Source of the DNA: Halodesulfovibrio sp.
GTDB lineage: Bacteria; Desulfobacterota; Desulfovibrionia; Desulfovibrionales; Desulfovibrionaceae
DNA length: 64,000 nt
Assembly: GCF_015482765.1 (NCBI RefSeq)
Contig: NZ_JADMLB010000070.1
Span: forward strand, 50,028 to 114,027
Reading direction: 5' to 3'
The translations under genes were made by a program, and so were the position numbers. Below, piece after piece: positions 1 to 13,238 of this stretch. The notes under the pieces are model-generated. The model was not told where the DNA came from. It saw nothing but the letters and a program-made list of their open reading frames with translations, and searched no databases. The first letter of the stretch is position 1; the number at the start of each line of letters is the position of its first letter.

Positions 1-712
1 GCTCACTATCCAAAAGTCGTTCCTGCGGTTCCTTCAGGAGCGAGTATTTCGCCCTGTCGGCGGAACGGTTGAAGAAAAAAGTAATTTCAGACTTGTTTCT
101 GCAACAAACCGAAATTTGGAAGAAATGGTGGAACAAGGTGAATTCCGTCAGGATCTTTTATTCCGTCTTAAAACTGTACACATTGAGCTCCCCGCGTTAC
201 GTCTTCGTAATGACGATTTAGAATTGCTTTCAAAATTCCGTATTGAACAACTTTGTAAGCAATACAGTATTCCAGTAAAAACTTTTTCTGCGGATTTTTT
301 CCCGACCCTTGCAAAATATGATTGGCCGGGAAACGTTCGCGAGCTTTTTAACGCCCTTGAACAGGCGTTAGTTGCTGCCGGCTCTGAATCTGTTCTCTAT
401 GCCCGTCATCTGCCTGCTGACATTCGTATTAAGATTGCTCAGGCAGGGCTGGTACGCGGAACGGAAAATCAGACAGCGGAGAGTGTTTTGGCACCTGTGT
501 CTGAAAAATCAGACCAGAAGTCCGGAACACCGGTTTCATTTTCGTTCGACTCACTGCCGACCCTTCGACAGTTTAAATCGGACATGGAAAAGAAGTACCT
601 TTTACAGCTAATCGCAGAACATGGATCTAACATTCAAGAAATGTTGGAAACTTCGGGATTATCCCGCTCCCACCTATATGCGTTGCTTAAAAAGTATAAT
701 ATCTCCTTATAA
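1..712 (+). CDS. Sigma-54-dependent transcriptional activator, C-terminal part (partial)
   Basis: The frame is open from base 2 at the window edge, so the receiver or sensor domain, Walker A and Walker B lie outside. What remains is the end of an NtrC-type AAA+ domain (LQERVFRPVGG, FRLVSATNRNLEEMV, QGEFRQDLLFRL, WPGNVREL) and a C-terminal Fis-type helix-turn-helix (GLSRSHLYALLKKYN). Such proteins bind upstream enhancer sites and drive sigma-54 polymerase. It stands 470 bp before por, where two palindromes and a sigma-54 promoter are visible, so it is very likely the activator of the lactate/pyruvate genes. The position matches the D. vulgaris regulator DVU3023; that equivalence is from memory of gene order. 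Whether the missing N terminus is a receiver domain cannot be seen. Confidence 0.93.
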   Translation, partial: LTIQKSFLRFLQERVFRPVGGTVEEKSNFRLVSATNRNLEEMVEQGEFRQDLLFRLKTVHIELPALRLRNDDLELLSKFRIEQLCKQYSIPVKTFSADFFPTLAKYDWPGNVRELFNALEQALVAAGSESVLYARHLPADIRIKIAQAGLVRGTENQTAESVLAPVSEKSDQKSGTPVSFSFDSLPTLRQFKSDMEKKYLLQLIAEHGSNIQEMLETSGLSRSHLYALLKKYNISL

Positions 713-812
713 AACAAGATTGATAAAACAAGCAAAAATAAACGCGAACTTTCCGTAAACAACCATTGTTTGTGTACTCATTTTGTTGTAGAAGGAGCAA
801 CGATGTTATAGT

Positions 813-830
813 TGTCTGATATTTAGGACA
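813..830 (+). promoter_or_regulatory. Candidate activator binding site 1
   Basis: Imperfect palindrome TGTCTGATATTTAGGACA, 199 bp upstream of the sigma-54 promoter and sharing its arms and most of its centre with the site at 911-928. Spacing from the promoter fits an enhancer for a sigma-54 activator. The protein that binds it is inferred to be the adjacent regulator. Confidence 0.6.
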
Positions 831-870
831 TGATAACCGTTTAATTTTATTTGCAAAGAATCAATGAACC

Positions 871-884
871 CGCGGTTTACCGCG
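871..884. repeat. Palindrome CGCGG-TTTA-CCGCG
   Basis: Perfect 5-bp arms around a 4-base centre, lying between the two candidate activator sites. It could be a small hairpin ending the upstream regulator transcript or a protein site. No T-run follows, so it is not a typical terminator. Confidence 0.35.
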
Positions 885-910
885 TGATTCGGAGCAGATA
901 GATTAGAACG

Positions 911-928
911 TGTCTTATTTTTCGGACA
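911..928 (+). promoter_or_regulatory. Candidate activator binding site 2
   Basis: Palindrome TGTCTTATTTTTCGGACA, with the same TGTC/GACA arms and T-rich centre as site 1. It begins 98 bp after site 1 and 101 bp before the -24 element. Confidence 0.6.
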
Positions 929-1011
929 CTATCGTGATTTATAAAATCTCACTCCAACCGTCTTACCATGTAACCGTTTGATTTGTTTGAGATTCTAAAA
1001 AATCACACAAG

Positions 1012-1027
1012 TGGCATATCTTTTGTA
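1012..1027 (+). promoter_or_regulatory. Sigma-54 (-24/-12) promoter of por
   Basis: TGGCATA-TCTT-TTGTA matches the sigma-54 consensus TGGCACG-N4-TTGCA at the invariant GG. The -12 GC is replaced by GT. Together with the neighbouring sigma-54 activator this is the likely main promoter of the lactate operon. Transcription would start about 140 nt before the por start codon. Confidence 0.72.
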
Positions 1028-1062
1028 TTGGTTAACCCGATCACCCTGTTTTTTTCCTTCGT

Positions 1063-1093
1063 GAAATGTGGGGCGGGGATAAACCCGCATTTC
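1063..1093 (+). promoter_or_regulatory. Hairpin in the por leader RNA
   Basis: GAAATGTGGG (1063-1072) pairs with CCCGCATTTC (1084-1093) over 10 bp with one G-U. Further short hairpins follow, including a CTCTGCAGAG palindrome and GCATG/CATGC, before the AAGGAG ribosome binding site. The function is unknown; it may stabilise the mRNA. Confidence 0.4.
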
Positions 1094-1139
1094 AGGCCGT
1101 CTGCTCTGCAGAGGCAGCGAACAGGAAAAAGCAGGATAG

Positions 1140-4835
<3,696 letters not shown>

Positions 4836-4860
4836 CGCGTAGCCTACTATATGCTGATAA

Positions 4861-4904
4861 GGGCTCCCGGTAAGGGAGCGGAAGCCTGAGCCGGGAGCCC
4901 TTTT
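4861..4904 (+). terminator. Terminator after por
   Basis: GGGCTCCCGG (4861-4870) pairs perfectly with CCGGGAGCCC (4891-4900), followed by TTTT. The next gene starts 73 bp later without an obvious promoter, so it may act as a partial terminator that sets the por to permease ratio. Confidence 0.75.
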
Positions 4905-4976
4905 ATTCAATCGTATCCGTTTTAATGGTGGATAAACGGATACGGTTGCTAACAACTAAATGAGGAGCGTTTTATT

Positions 4977-6662
4977 ATGTTGGCAATGTATGCTGTTCTG
5001 CCTATTTTGGCAGCTCTTATCCTGATGGTAGGTCTTCGTTGGCCTGCAACAAAGGCGATGCCTGTTGCTTGGGCATGTGCTGTTCTCGGTGCTATGGCTG
5101 GTTGGGGACTCGACGCTAGTTACGTAGCTGCGATGTCTTTCCACGGTCTCATCACTGCTATCTCCGTATTGATCATCGTTTTCGGTGCTATCCTCATTCT
5201 GTACACACTTCAGTACAGTGGCGGTATGGAAACTATTCAGTACGGCATGCAGCAGATTACTGGTGACCGCCGAATTCAGGCTATCATCATTGGTTTCATG
5301 TTTGCAGCGTTCATTGAAGGTGCAGCTGGCTTTGGTACTCCAGCGGCTCTGGCAGCTCCACTGCTTCTCTCCCTTGGCTTCCCGCCACTGGCAGCAGCAG
5401 TTATCTGTCTCGTATTTAACTCCTTCCCTGTAACCTTCGGTGCTGTTGGTACTCCGGTTATTCTTGGTCTTAAATACGTTCGTCCGCTCGTTGATCAGGC
5501 TGTTGCAGCTGGTATCCCAGGCCTTAACTTTGCCTCTGCTGACCAGTTCAACGCAGTAATCGGCCAGTGGGCTACTGTTTTCAACGCACCTATGATTTAC
5601 ATTCTGCCTATCTTCATGCTCGGTTTTATTACCCGTTACTTCGGTCCTAACCGCAGCTGGAAAGAAGGCTTTGGCGCATGGAAATTCTGTTTATTTGCAT
5701 CTACCGCGTTTATCGTACCTTACCTCACCTTCGCGTGGCTCGTAGGTCCTGAGTTCCCATCCCTTATCGGTGGTCTCGTTGGTCTCGGTATCATTATCCT
5801 TGGTGCTAAAAACGGTTTCTGCATGCCTAACGATCACTTTGACTTTGGTGATCACGAAAAATGGGAACCAGAATGGACTGGTGATATCAAAGGTGGTGGC
5901 AACACCAACTTTACTGCTCACATGTCTCAGTTCCGCGCTTGGCTCCCGTACGTTCTTATCGGTGCGATCCTCGTGATCACCCGTATTCCGGAACTTGGCC
6001 TTAAAGGTATGCTTGCTGGCGTATCACTCAGCTTTGACGCTGGCTTCCTTGGTCACCCTGAAATTAAGAACGCTATTAAGTACCTGTACTTGCCGGGTAC
6101 CATTCCATTCGTTCTTGTTGCTATCATCACTATCGGCCTCCACGGCATGAGCGGTGAAAACACCAAGAAAGCTTGGACTGAAGCTATCGCTAAGATGAAG
6201 AACCCTACCATCGCTCTCGTTTTCGCAGTTGCTCTGGTATCTATCTTCCGTCTTTCCGCGAACAACCCTGCAGGTCTTCCTTCCATGCCTCTGGCATTGG
6301 CGGAAGTTGCAGCTAACATTTTCGGTAGTGCTTGGCCTATGTTTGCTTCCTTCGTTGGTGGCTTAGGTGCATTCATTACTGGTTCCAACACCGTATCTGA
6401 CCTTCTCTTCGCTGAATTCCAGTGGGGTATGGCAACTCAGCTCGACTTACCTCGTCAGCTTATCGTTGCTGCTCAGGCAGTTGGTGGTGGTATGGGTAAC
6501 ATGGTTTGTATTCACAACATCGTTGCAGCTTGTGCAGTAGTAGGACTCTCTGGTCAGGAAGGCGCCATCCTTCGTCGTACCTACGCTCCTTTCCTTCTGT
6601 ACGGTATCGTGGTTGGTATCATGGTATCTCTCTGCATCGTTATGTTCCCGACCCTCTTCTAA
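4977..6662 (+). CDS. lctP: L-lactate permease (LctP family)
   Basis: A 561-residue polytopic membrane protein with about a dozen hydrophobic segments, family motifs such as [20 protein letters not shown] and [15 protein letters not shown], and the usual length for lactate permeases. It imports lactate, by proton symport in characterised members, for the dehydrogenases encoded just downstream. The start codon follows GAGGAG. It lies between the por terminator and two tandem terminators, so it may be made from a read-through transcript of the por promoter. Codon use is as biased as in por. Confidence 0.95.
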   Translation: MLAMYAVLPILAALILMVGLRWPATKAMPVAWACAVLGAMAGWGLDASYVAAMSFHGLITAISVLIIVFGAILILYTLQYSGGMETIQYGMQQITGDRRIQAIIIGFMFAAFIEGAAGFGTPAALAAPLLLSLGFPPLAAAVICLVFNSFPVTFGAVGTPVILGLKYVRPLVDQAVAAGIPGLNFASADQFNAVIGQWATVFNAPMIYILPIFMLGFITRYFGPNRSWKEGFGAWKFCLFASTAFIVPYLTFAWLVGPEFPSLIGGLVGLGIIILGAKNGFCMPNDHFDFGDHEKWEPEWTGDIKGGGNTNFTAHMSQFRAWLPYVLIGAILVITRIPELGLKGMLAGVSLSFDAGFLGHPEIKNAIKYLYLPGTIPFVLVAIITIGLHGMSGENTKKAWTEAIAKMKNPTIALVFAVALVSIFRLSANNPAGLPSMPLALAEVAANIFGSAWPMFASFVGGLGAFITGSNTVSDLLFAEFQWGMATQLDLPRQLIVAAQAVGGGMGNMVCIHNIVAACAVVGLSGQEGAILRRTYAPFLLYGIVVGIMVSLCIVMFPTLF

Positions 6663-6671
6663 GTATACTGG

Positions 6672-6703
6672 CAGGAGACAGCCCTGCGCTGTCTCCTGTT
6701 TTT
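6672..6703 (+). terminator. Terminator after lactate permease
   Basis: CAGGAGACAG (6672-6681) pairs perfectly with CTGTCTCCTG (6689-6698), followed by TTTTT. Confidence 0.85.
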
Positions 6704-6721
6704 CTTACTAGTGTATTGAAG

Positions 6722-6755
6722 AACGGGGCTACTGCGGAAGTGTGCCCCGTTTTTT
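6722..6755 (+). terminator. Second, tandem terminator
   Basis: AACGGGGC (6722-6729) pairs with GCCCCGTT (6744-6751), followed by T residues. Two terminators in a row separate the permease from the dehydrogenase genes, which suggests strong stepping-down of transcription or a separate promoter for the next genes. Confidence 0.75.
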
Positions 6756-6840
6756 AAAAAGTACGGTCTAGCTGTTCGTTGCCGGTTACTGTGGGCAGTT
6801 AGCACCGATTGTAGACAACATAATTATTGAGGAGAACTCC

Positions 6841-8226
6841 GTGATTAGTGCGTCCTTGACTAAAGAATTTGAAGCCGTTGTAGGCAAAGAAAATGTTTTC
6901 ACTTCTGAGCCGGAGCGTCAGGCTTACTCTTACGACTCCGCTGTACTTGATCCTGTAACCCCTTCATTGGTTGTTCGCCCGACCAACTCTGAAGAATTAG
7001 GCAAAGTTATTGCTCTTTGTAACGAAAACAACTGTCCTATTACCGTTCGCGGTGCTGGCACCAACCTTTCCGGTGGTACCATCCCTGACAAACGTAACGG
7101 CATTGTTATTCTCACAAACGGTCTGAACAAGATCCTCGAAATTAACGAAGAAGATCTTTACGCTGTTGTTCAGCCGGGTGTTGTTACTGCTAAATTTGCT
7201 CAGGAAGTTGCAAAACGTGGTCTGTTCTACCCACCAGATCCAGGTTCTCAGGCTGTTTCCACTATCGGTGGTAACGTTGCTGAAAACGCTGGCGGTCTGC
7301 GCGGTCTTAAGTACGGTGTTACTAAAGACTACGTTATGGGTCTGGACTTCTTTGACGTAAACGGTCAGCTCGTTAAAACCGGTTCCCGCACAGTTAAGTG
7401 TGTTACCGGCTACAACCTTGCTGGTCTTATGGCTGCTTCTGAAGGTACACTTGGTGTATTTAACGAAATCATCCTTAAGCTTACTCCGCCACCAGCTGCT
7501 TCTAAAGCAATGATGGCTGTGTTTGATGATGTAAACAAAGCTTCTGAAGCTGTTGCTGCTATCATCGCTGCTCACGTTGTTCCTTGTACTCTCGAGTTCA
7601 TGGATCAGGCTGCGCTCAAACACGTTGAAGCTTACACTAAAGCCGGTCTTCCTGTTGAAGCTGCTGCTATCCTTCTTATCGAAGTTGACGGCCACCCAGG
7701 ACAGGTTGCTGACGAAGCTGCTGTTGTAGAAAAATGTCTCACCAAAGCCGGTGCGACTGCTGTTCACGTTGCTAAAGACGCTGAAGAGAAATTTAAACTG
7801 TGGGAAGCACGTCGTAACGCGCTGCCAGCTCTTGCTCGCGCGAAGCCGACTACTGTACTTGAAGACGCTACAGTACCTCGCTCCCAGATTCCTGCAATGG
7901 TTGCAGCAATCAACGACATCGCTAAGAAATACGACCTTGCTATCGGTACCTTCGGCCACGCTGGTGACGGTAACCTGCACCCTACTATTCTTTGTGACCG
8001 TCGTGACGAAAAAGAATTCCACCGTGTAGAAGAAGCTGTTGACGAAATCTTCGACGTAGCTCTTTCTCTCAAAGGTACACTTTCCGGCGAGCACGGCATC
8101 GGTATGGCTAAATCCAAGTGGATGGAAAAGGAAACTTCCCGCGCTACTATTGACTACTCTCTCAACATGAAGCGTGCGATCGACCCTAACAACATCCTCA
8201 ACCCTGGTAAAATCATCGCAGGTTAG
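6841..8226 (+). CDS. glcD: FAD-linked lactate dehydrogenase subunit (GlcD / D-lactate dehydrogenase type)
   Basis: 461 residues beginning with GTG after GAGGAG. The N-terminal half is a PCMH-type FAD-binding domain (VRGAGTNLSGGTIP, DPGSQAVSTIGGNVAENAGG, GVTKDYVMGLDF). The C-terminal half is the FAD-oxidase_C cap with FGHAGDGNLHP and SGEHGIGMAKSKWM near the end. It would oxidise D-lactate (or glycolate) to pyruvate and pass electrons to the iron-sulfur partner encoded 4 bp downstream. In D. vulgaris the gene in this position is assigned to D-lactate oxidation. Glycolate oxidase is the alternative family function, but the lactate permease, por and pta neighbours favour lactate. Confidence 0.92.
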   Translation: MISASLTKEFEAVVGKENVFTSEPERQAYSYDSAVLDPVTPSLVVRPTNSEELGKVIALCNENNCPITVRGAGTNLSGGTIPDKRNGIVILTNGLNKILEINEEDLYAVVQPGVVTAKFAQEVAKRGLFYPPDPGSQAVSTIGGNVAENAGGLRGLKYGVTKDYVMGLDFFDVNGQLVKTGSRTVKCVTGYNLAGLMAASEGTLGVFNEIILKLTPPPAASKAMMAVFDDVNKASEAVAAIIAAHVVPCTLEFMDQAALKHVEAYTKAGLPVEAAAILLIEVDGHPGQVADEAAVVEKCLTKAGATAVHVAKDAEEKFKLWEARRNALPALARAKPTTVLEDATVPRSQIPAMVAAINDIAKKYDLAIGTFGHAGDGNLHPTILCDRRDEKEFHRVEEAVDEIFDVALSLKGTLSGEHGIGMAKSKWMEKETSRATIDYSLNMKRAIDPNNILNPGKIIAG

Positions 8227-8230
8227 TATC

Positions 8231-9526
8231 ATGTCAGCAGATCTTACTAAACTTGCGAAGCTCCTTCAGGAGTTGGACGACCAGATGGTTGCCTGCATGA
8301 AGTGCGGCATGTGTCAGGCTGTTTGTCCAGTTTTCTCCGAAACAATGAGGGAGTCTGACGTTACCCGTGGTAAAATTGCCCTTCTCGAGCGCCTTGCAGC
8401 TGAAATGATCAAAGACGCAGAAGGCGTTCAGGAAGCCCTGAACCGTTGTCTGCTTTGTGGTTCATGTGGTGCTAACTGCCCATCCGGCGTACAGATCAGC
8501 GATATCTTCATTAAAGCTCGTAACATCGTTAACGAGTACATGGGTCTTTCCCCAGTGAAGAAAGCTATCCTGCGCGGCATGGTCGGTAACCCTAAACTCT
8601 TCAACATGCTTCTTGATTTCGGTTCTAAATTCCAGAACCTCATGACTTCTAAAGCATCTGAAGCACAGGGCACCCGTAAAGCTCCATTGCTCGAGCCATT
8701 TATCGGCAACCGCCACTTTAATCCGGTTGCTAAAAAATCTCTGCACGCCAAATACGGTACAATTGACACACCTGCTGGTAAATCCGGCCTTCGTGTTCTC
8801 TTCTTCCCTGGCTGTGTAGCAGATAAAATGTACACCAACATGGGTGAAGCTTGTCTGAAAGTATTCAAACACCACGGCGTTGGCGTTTGGATGCCTGCAA
8901 CTCAGGCTTGTTGTGGCATCCCTGCTCTTTCCGCAGGTGATAAAACTGCCTATGACAAGATGGTGAAATACAACGCGGAAATCTTTGCTGAAGGCGAATA
9001 TGATTATATTGTCGCCCCATGCGGTTCCTGTATTTCCACTATCATGAAATACTGGCCTAAGTATGGTAAAGAATACCCGGCCGACGTACAGAAAAAGATT
9101 GAAAAAATTGCTGCTAAAGCAATGGATATCAACGAATTCCTCGTAGATGTTCTTGGTGTGAAGCCGGAAGGCGACGCTCCTAAGGGCGGAAAAAAGGTAA
9201 CATTCCACGACTCTTGTCACCTGAAGAAGGGTCTTGGTGTGGCAGAACAGCCTCGTGACCTTATCCGCATGAACAACAACTACGAACTGGTAGAAATGGA
9301 CGAAGCCGATCGCTGCTGTGGTTGTGGCGGTACCTTCACATTATACCACTACGATCTTTCCAAGAAGATCGGAGGACGTAAGCGTAACAACATCATTGAT
9401 TCCGGTGCGCAAGTTGTATCCACAGGCTGTCCGGCTTGTATGATGCAGATGAACGATATGCTTTCACAGAACTACGACGACGTAGAAGTTAAGCATAGCA
9501 TCGAACTCTACGCTGAAACCCTGTAA
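8231..9526 (+). CDS. glcF: Iron-sulfur subunit of lactate dehydrogenase (GlcF-like, two CCG domains)
   Basis: 431 residues from the ATG at 8231, 4 bp after the glcD stop; the longer frame upstream overlaps glcD and is not used. Two 4Fe-4S motifs near the N terminus (CMKCGMCQAVCP, CLLCGSCGANCP) are followed by two cysteine-rich CCG domains (FPGCVADKMY with CCGIPAL; FHDSCHLKKG with CCGCGGTF). Such subunits carry electrons from the flavoprotein toward the membrane quinone pool, as in heterodisulfide-reductase-like modules. Pairing with the upstream FAD subunit is shown by the spacing and the shared GlcDF family architecture. Confidence 0.92.
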   Translation: MSADLTKLAKLLQELDDQMVACMKCGMCQAVCPVFSETMRESDVTRGKIALLERLAAEMIKDAEGVQEALNRCLLCGSCGANCPSGVQISDIFIKARNIVNEYMGLSPVKKAILRGMVGNPKLFNMLLDFGSKFQNLMTSKASEAQGTRKAPLLEPFIGNRHFNPVAKKSLHAKYGTIDTPAGKSGLRVLFFPGCVADKMYTNMGEACLKVFKHHGVGVWMPATQACCGIPALSAGDKTAYDKMVKYNAEIFAEGEYDYIVAPCGSCISTIMKYWPKYGKEYPADVQKKIEKIAAKAMDINEFLVDVLGVKPEGDAPKGGKKVTFHDSCHLKKGLGVAEQPRDLIRMNNNYELVEMDEADRCCGCGGTFTLYHYDLSKKIGGRKRNNIIDSGAQVVSTGCPACMMQMNDMLSQNYDDVEVKHSIELYAETL

Positions 9527-9540
9527 TCGCATTGCGATTA
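9524..9540 (+). repeat. Inverted repeat at the glcF stop codon
   Basis: TAATCGC-ATT-GCGATTA, perfect 7-bp arms overlapping the stop codon of glcF. No T-run follows. It may mark an RNA 3' end or processing hairpin. Confidence 0.35.
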
Positions 9541-9776
9541 ACGGTTCAGTGACGACGTCCTGAACTTACAGACTGAAACAAATCCGTACATTGCCGACCG
9601 CGGAACAGTTTCATGAGCCTGCACATCACTCTCCCGTGTAAGCACTTGAAATTTATACCGCAATAGCGCAGTGTACGGGTTTGTCATCGGTCTGCAGAAG
9701 TATCCTCCAGGAAGCGGTTCTGGAGATGCAGGTTCGATAATTTGGCTAGTATCAATGGATATGCAAGGAGTCCATA

Positions 9777-11891
9777 GTGTCCCAAAACCTTTACATTACA
9801 GCTACCGAAGCAAGAACAGGTAAATCTGCTGTTGTTCTCGGCATGATGCAATTGCTCACCAAAGACATCAGAAATGTTGCTTTCTTCCGCCCTATCATCA
9901 ACGACGATGAGAACGGAACTAAAGACCATGATATTAACCTGATTCTTGAATACTTCGGCATTGAAATTCCGTACGAAGATACCTACGCGTACACCCTTAA
10001 TCAGGCACGCGAGCTTATCAACAACGGTCAGCGTTCAATGCTTCTTGAGAACATTCTCAACAAATACACTCAGCTTGCTAACAAATACGACTTTGTTCTT
10101 TGCGAAGGAACTGACTTCCTTGGTAAAGATGCAGCGTTTGAATTTGACCTTAACGCAGATATCGCCGCTAACTTAGGCTCCCCTGTTCTCGTTGTTATCA
10201 ACGGTCAGAAACAGGACTGCGAAGAAATTATCAGCTCCACCAAGCTCACCCTCGATTCCCTTGAAGACAAAGGTCTCGACATTGTTGCTTCTATCATCAA
10301 CCGTGCAGAAGTAACCTCTGAGCACTGTGCTGACATCATTTCCCAGATCGCTACCAAAGAAGGTGCTGATCGCGCACTGGCTGTTTACATCATCCCTGAA
10401 GAACCTACCCTCAGTAAGCCGACCATGAAAGACGTGGCACAGTGGCTTGAAGGTGACGTGATTTACGGTGAAGATCGCCTCGATACCCGTGTAGACGACC
10501 TGTGCGTTGCTGCTATGCAGATTGGCAACTTCCTCGATTATGTTAAAGATGCCAGTCTTGTTATTACCCCTGGTGACCGTTCCGACATCATCATTTCCAC
10601 CCTTGCTTCACGTATGTCTTCTGCATACCCGGACATTTCCGGTATTGTGTTGACCGGTGGTCTTGAAATGCCTGAAAACGTTCGTCGCCTTGTAGAAGGT
10701 TGGTCTGCTGCCCCGATTCCAATCGTGAATGTTAAGCAGAACACCTACCTTACTATTCAGGTTCTGAACCAGCTTTACGGTAGAATTGATCCTGAAGATA
10801 CCCGTCGTGTTGCGACTGCTCTCGGTATCTTTGAAGACAACGTGGATACCAAAGAAATTGCAAGCCGCGTTATCTCCCGTAAATCTTCTAAAATCACGCC
10901 GAAAATGTTTGAATTTAACCTTATCGAAAAGGCTAAAGCAAACAAAATGCGCATTGTTCTCCCTGAAGGTCAGGAAGAACGTATTCTGCGTGCAGCAGAA
11001 ATGCTCAACCGTCGCGGCGTTGCAGAGATCATCCTCCTTGGCAACATTGACGTTGTTAAACAGAAAATCTCTGACTTAGGTCTCCATCTTCCAAATGTTG
11101 CAATTATCCAGCCTGAACTTGCGCCTAACTTCAATGACTACGTAGAAACCTACTTTGAAGCACGTAAGAAAAAAGGCATCAGCATGGAACAGGCACATGA
11201 CACCATGTGCGATACTACCTACTACGGTACCATGATGGTTAAAAAAGGCGATGCTGACGGCATGGTTTCCGGTGCGGTTAACACCACTGCCCACACTATT
11301 CGCCCTGCATTTGAGTTTATTAAAACTAAACCTGATGCTTCCATCGTATCTTCCGTGTTCCTGATGTGCCTTAAAGACCGTGTTCTCGTATTCGGTGACT
11401 GCGCAGTTAACCCGAACCCTAGCTCTGAACAGCTTGCTGAAATTGCCATCAGTTCTGCAGACACTGCACGCATCTTCAATGTCGACCCACGCATTGCAAT
11501 GCTTTCCTACTCCACCGGTTCTTCCGGCAAAGGTGCAGATGTAGAAAAAGTTATTGAAGCAACTAAAATTGCACAGGAACGCGCTCCTCAGCTCAAACTG
11601 GAAGGCCCACTCCAGTACGATGCTGCAATCGACGCAGACGTTGCTGCTACTAAGCTTCCGGACTCTGAAGTTGCCGGTCAGGCCACTGTTTTCATCTTCC
11701 CTGACCTCAACACCGGTAACAACACTTACAAAGCTGTACAGCGTGCTGCAAATGCCGTAGCAATTGGTCCGGTCTTGCAGGGACTCAATAAGCCTGTTAA
11801 CGACTTGTCTCGCGGTTGTACCGTACCGGATATTGTAAACACTGTTGCCATTACAGCAATTCAGGCACAGGCAGAAAAAGGGCTTATCTAG
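9777..11891 (+). CDS. pta: Phosphate acetyltransferase with BioD-like and DRTGG domains
   Basis: 704 residues; the GTG start at 9777 is set by AAGGAG 6 nt upstream. It converts acetyl-CoA and phosphate to acetyl phosphate and CoA. The N-terminal ~220 residues are a P-loop domain of the BioD/dethiobiotin-synthetase fold (TEARTGKSAVVLG). A DRTGG domain (about 220-340) follows, then the catalytic PTA_PTB domain (from about 380: VLPEGQEERILRAAEML, AVNPNPSSEQLAEIAI, SYSTGSSGKGADVEKV). This is the long PTA type, in which the N-terminal part is regulatory. It lies 27 bp before ackA. A separate paralogue of its N-terminal module lies at 13239-14312. Confidence 0.96.
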   Translation: MSQNLYITATEARTGKSAVVLGMMQLLTKDIRNVAFFRPIINDDENGTKDHDINLILEYFGIEIPYEDTYAYTLNQARELINNGQRSMLLENILNKYTQLANKYDFVLCEGTDFLGKDAAFEFDLNADIAANLGSPVLVVINGQKQDCEEIISSTKLTLDSLEDKGLDIVASIINRAEVTSEHCADIISQIATKEGADRALAVYIIPEEPTLSKPTMKDVAQWLEGDVIYGEDRLDTRVDDLCVAAMQIGNFLDYVKDASLVITPGDRSDIIISTLASRMSSAYPDISGIVLTGGLEMPENVRRLVEGWSAAPIPIVNVKQNTYLTIQVLNQLYGRIDPEDTRRVATALGIFEDNVDTKEIASRVISRKSSKITPKMFEFNLIEKAKANKMRIVLPEGQEERILRAAEMLNRRGVAEIILLGNIDVVKQKISDLGLHLPNVAIIQPELAPNFNDYVETYFEARKKKGISMEQAHDTMCDTTYYGTMMVKKGDADGMVSGAVNTTAHTIRPAFEFIKTKPDASIVSSVFLMCLKDRVLVFGDCAVNPNPSSEQLAEIAISSADTARIFNVDPRIAMLSYSTGSSGKGADVEKVIEATKIAQERAPQLKLEGPLQYDAAIDADVAATKLPDSEVAGQATVFIFPDLNTGNNTYKAVQRAANAVAIGPVLQGLNKPVNDLSRGCTVPDIVNTVAITAIQAQAEKGLI

Positions 11892-11918
11892 CCAAGCCAT
11901 TTTAAAGGATAAAAATAG

Positions 11919-13121
11919 ATGAACGTACTCGTAATTAACTCCGGCTCCTCTTCTCTTAAATTTCAGCTGATCAATATGGAAAACGAAACCGCTCTTTGTT
12001 CCGGTCTCGTAGAACGTATCGGTCAGGAAATGGGTAAACTTGTTAACAAGCTTGCTCCAGACACTGACGACGAACGTAAAGTTGTTATCGACGAACCATT
12101 TGCAGATCATGAAACCGCTATGAAGCGTGTTGTTGAGCTGCTCACTGACGAAAACGACGGCGTAATCAAAGACAAATCTGAGATCTACGCTATCGGTCAC
12201 CGTGTTCTCCTCGGTGGTGAAGAGATTAAAGAATCAGTTAAAGTAACTGACGAAGTTAAAGACATCATTCGCAAATACATCCCGCTCGGTCCTCTGCACA
12301 ACCCTGCTAACCTTGCTGGTATCGAAGTTTGTGAACATCTCTTCCCTGGTACTCCGAACGTTGGTGTATTTGACACTGAGTTCCACCAGACCATGCCTGA
12401 GAAAGCGTTCCTTTACCCGCTTCCTTACGATCTCTACGAAGATCTGCGCATCCGTCGTTACGGCTTCCACGGTACTTCCCACCGTTTCGTTGCTAAACAG
12501 GCTGCTAAGTTCCTCGGTAAAGCTCCTGAAGAGCTCAACCTCGTTATTTGTCACCTCGGTAACGGCTGCTCCATGTCCGCTGTAAAAGCTGGCAAGTGTG
12601 TTGATACTACTATGGGTATTACACCTCTCGAAGGTCTCATGATGGGTACCCGTTGTGGCGACATCGACCCTGCACTCGTTCCTTTCATCATGGATCGTAA
12701 AGGTCTTTCCGGTGAAGAAGTTGACACTCTCATGAACAAACAGTCCGGTCTCTTCGGTATCTGCGGCATGAGCGACATGCGTGACATCCACGCTGCAGTT
12801 GATAACGGCGACGAAAAAGCTAAAACTGCACTCGACATGTTTGTTTACCGCATTAAAAAATACATCGGCTCTTTCATTGCTGCACTCGGCAATGTTGACG
12901 CTATCGTATTTACTGCTGGTATCGGTGAAAACGACGACATCGTTCGTGAAATGGTTTGTGCTGATATGGAACTCTTCGGTATCAAAATTGACACTGAAGA
13001 AAACGCAACTCGTCGCGGCACTGAGCGTTCCCTGAACGACGGTGGCAAGACTGAAGTTCTTATCATCCCTACCAACGAAGAGCTCGAAATCGCTCAGGCT
13101 ACTGTAAAAGTACTCGCCTAG
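11919..13121 (+). CDS. ackA: Acetate kinase
   Basis: 400 residues, the normal length. It makes ATP and acetate from acetyl phosphate, the substrate-level phosphorylation step of incomplete lactate oxidation. Family signatures are the N-terminal VLVINSGSSSLKFQLI and FHGTSHRFVAKQ, the nucleotide-binding HLGNGCSM and the C-terminal FTAGIGEND. It follows pta by 27 bp with an AAAGGA ribosome binding site and is probably cotranscribed with it. Codon use is highly biased as in por, consistent with high expression. Confidence 0.98.
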   Translation: MNVLVINSGSSSLKFQLINMENETALCSGLVERIGQEMGKLVNKLAPDTDDERKVVIDEPFADHETAMKRVVELLTDENDGVIKDKSEIYAIGHRVLLGGEEIKESVKVTDEVKDIIRKYIPLGPLHNPANLAGIEVCEHLFPGTPNVGVFDTEFHQTMPEKAFLYPLPYDLYEDLRIRRYGFHGTSHRFVAKQAAKFLGKAPEELNLVICHLGNGCSMSAVKAGKCVDTTMGITPLEGLMMGTRCGDIDPALVPFIMDRKGLSGEEVDTLMNKQSGLFGICGMSDMRDIHAAVDNGDEKAKTALDMFVYRIKKYIGSFIAALGNVDAIVFTAGIGENDDIVREMVCADMELFGIKIDTEENATRRGTERSLNDGGKTEVLIIPTNEELEIAQATVKVLA

Positions 13122-13148
13122 TATTTCAGTTTTTTTTGCGAAGACAAT

Positions 13149-13180
13149 CCGGAGCAGAAACATGCCAGTTTCTGCTCCGG
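13149..13180 (+). repeat. Long hairpin after ackA
   Basis: CCGGAGCAGAAAC (13149-13161) pairs perfectly over 13 bp with GTTTCTGCTCCGG (13168-13180). Only CATTTGCC follows rather than a run of T, so it may be an RNA 3' end or processing signal, or a weak terminator. Confidence 0.55.
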
Positions 13181-13238
13181 CATTTGCCATTTTACCGAAA
13201 GAGGTATATCCCGAAGCATCTTCTTTGGGAGGGAATAC

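Noticed and set aside
6997..8232. A 411-codon open frame antisense to glcD
   Set aside because: Same cause as opposite por; the forward frame has clear FAD-oxidase motifs.
13149..13180. The 13-bp hairpin after ackA as a simple terminator
   Set aside because: It lacks a following T-run; kept only as a hairpin of uncertain role.
11076..13190. Long antisense frames opposite pta and ackA
   Set aside because: Shadows of highly biased genes; no homology-like motifs or start signals.
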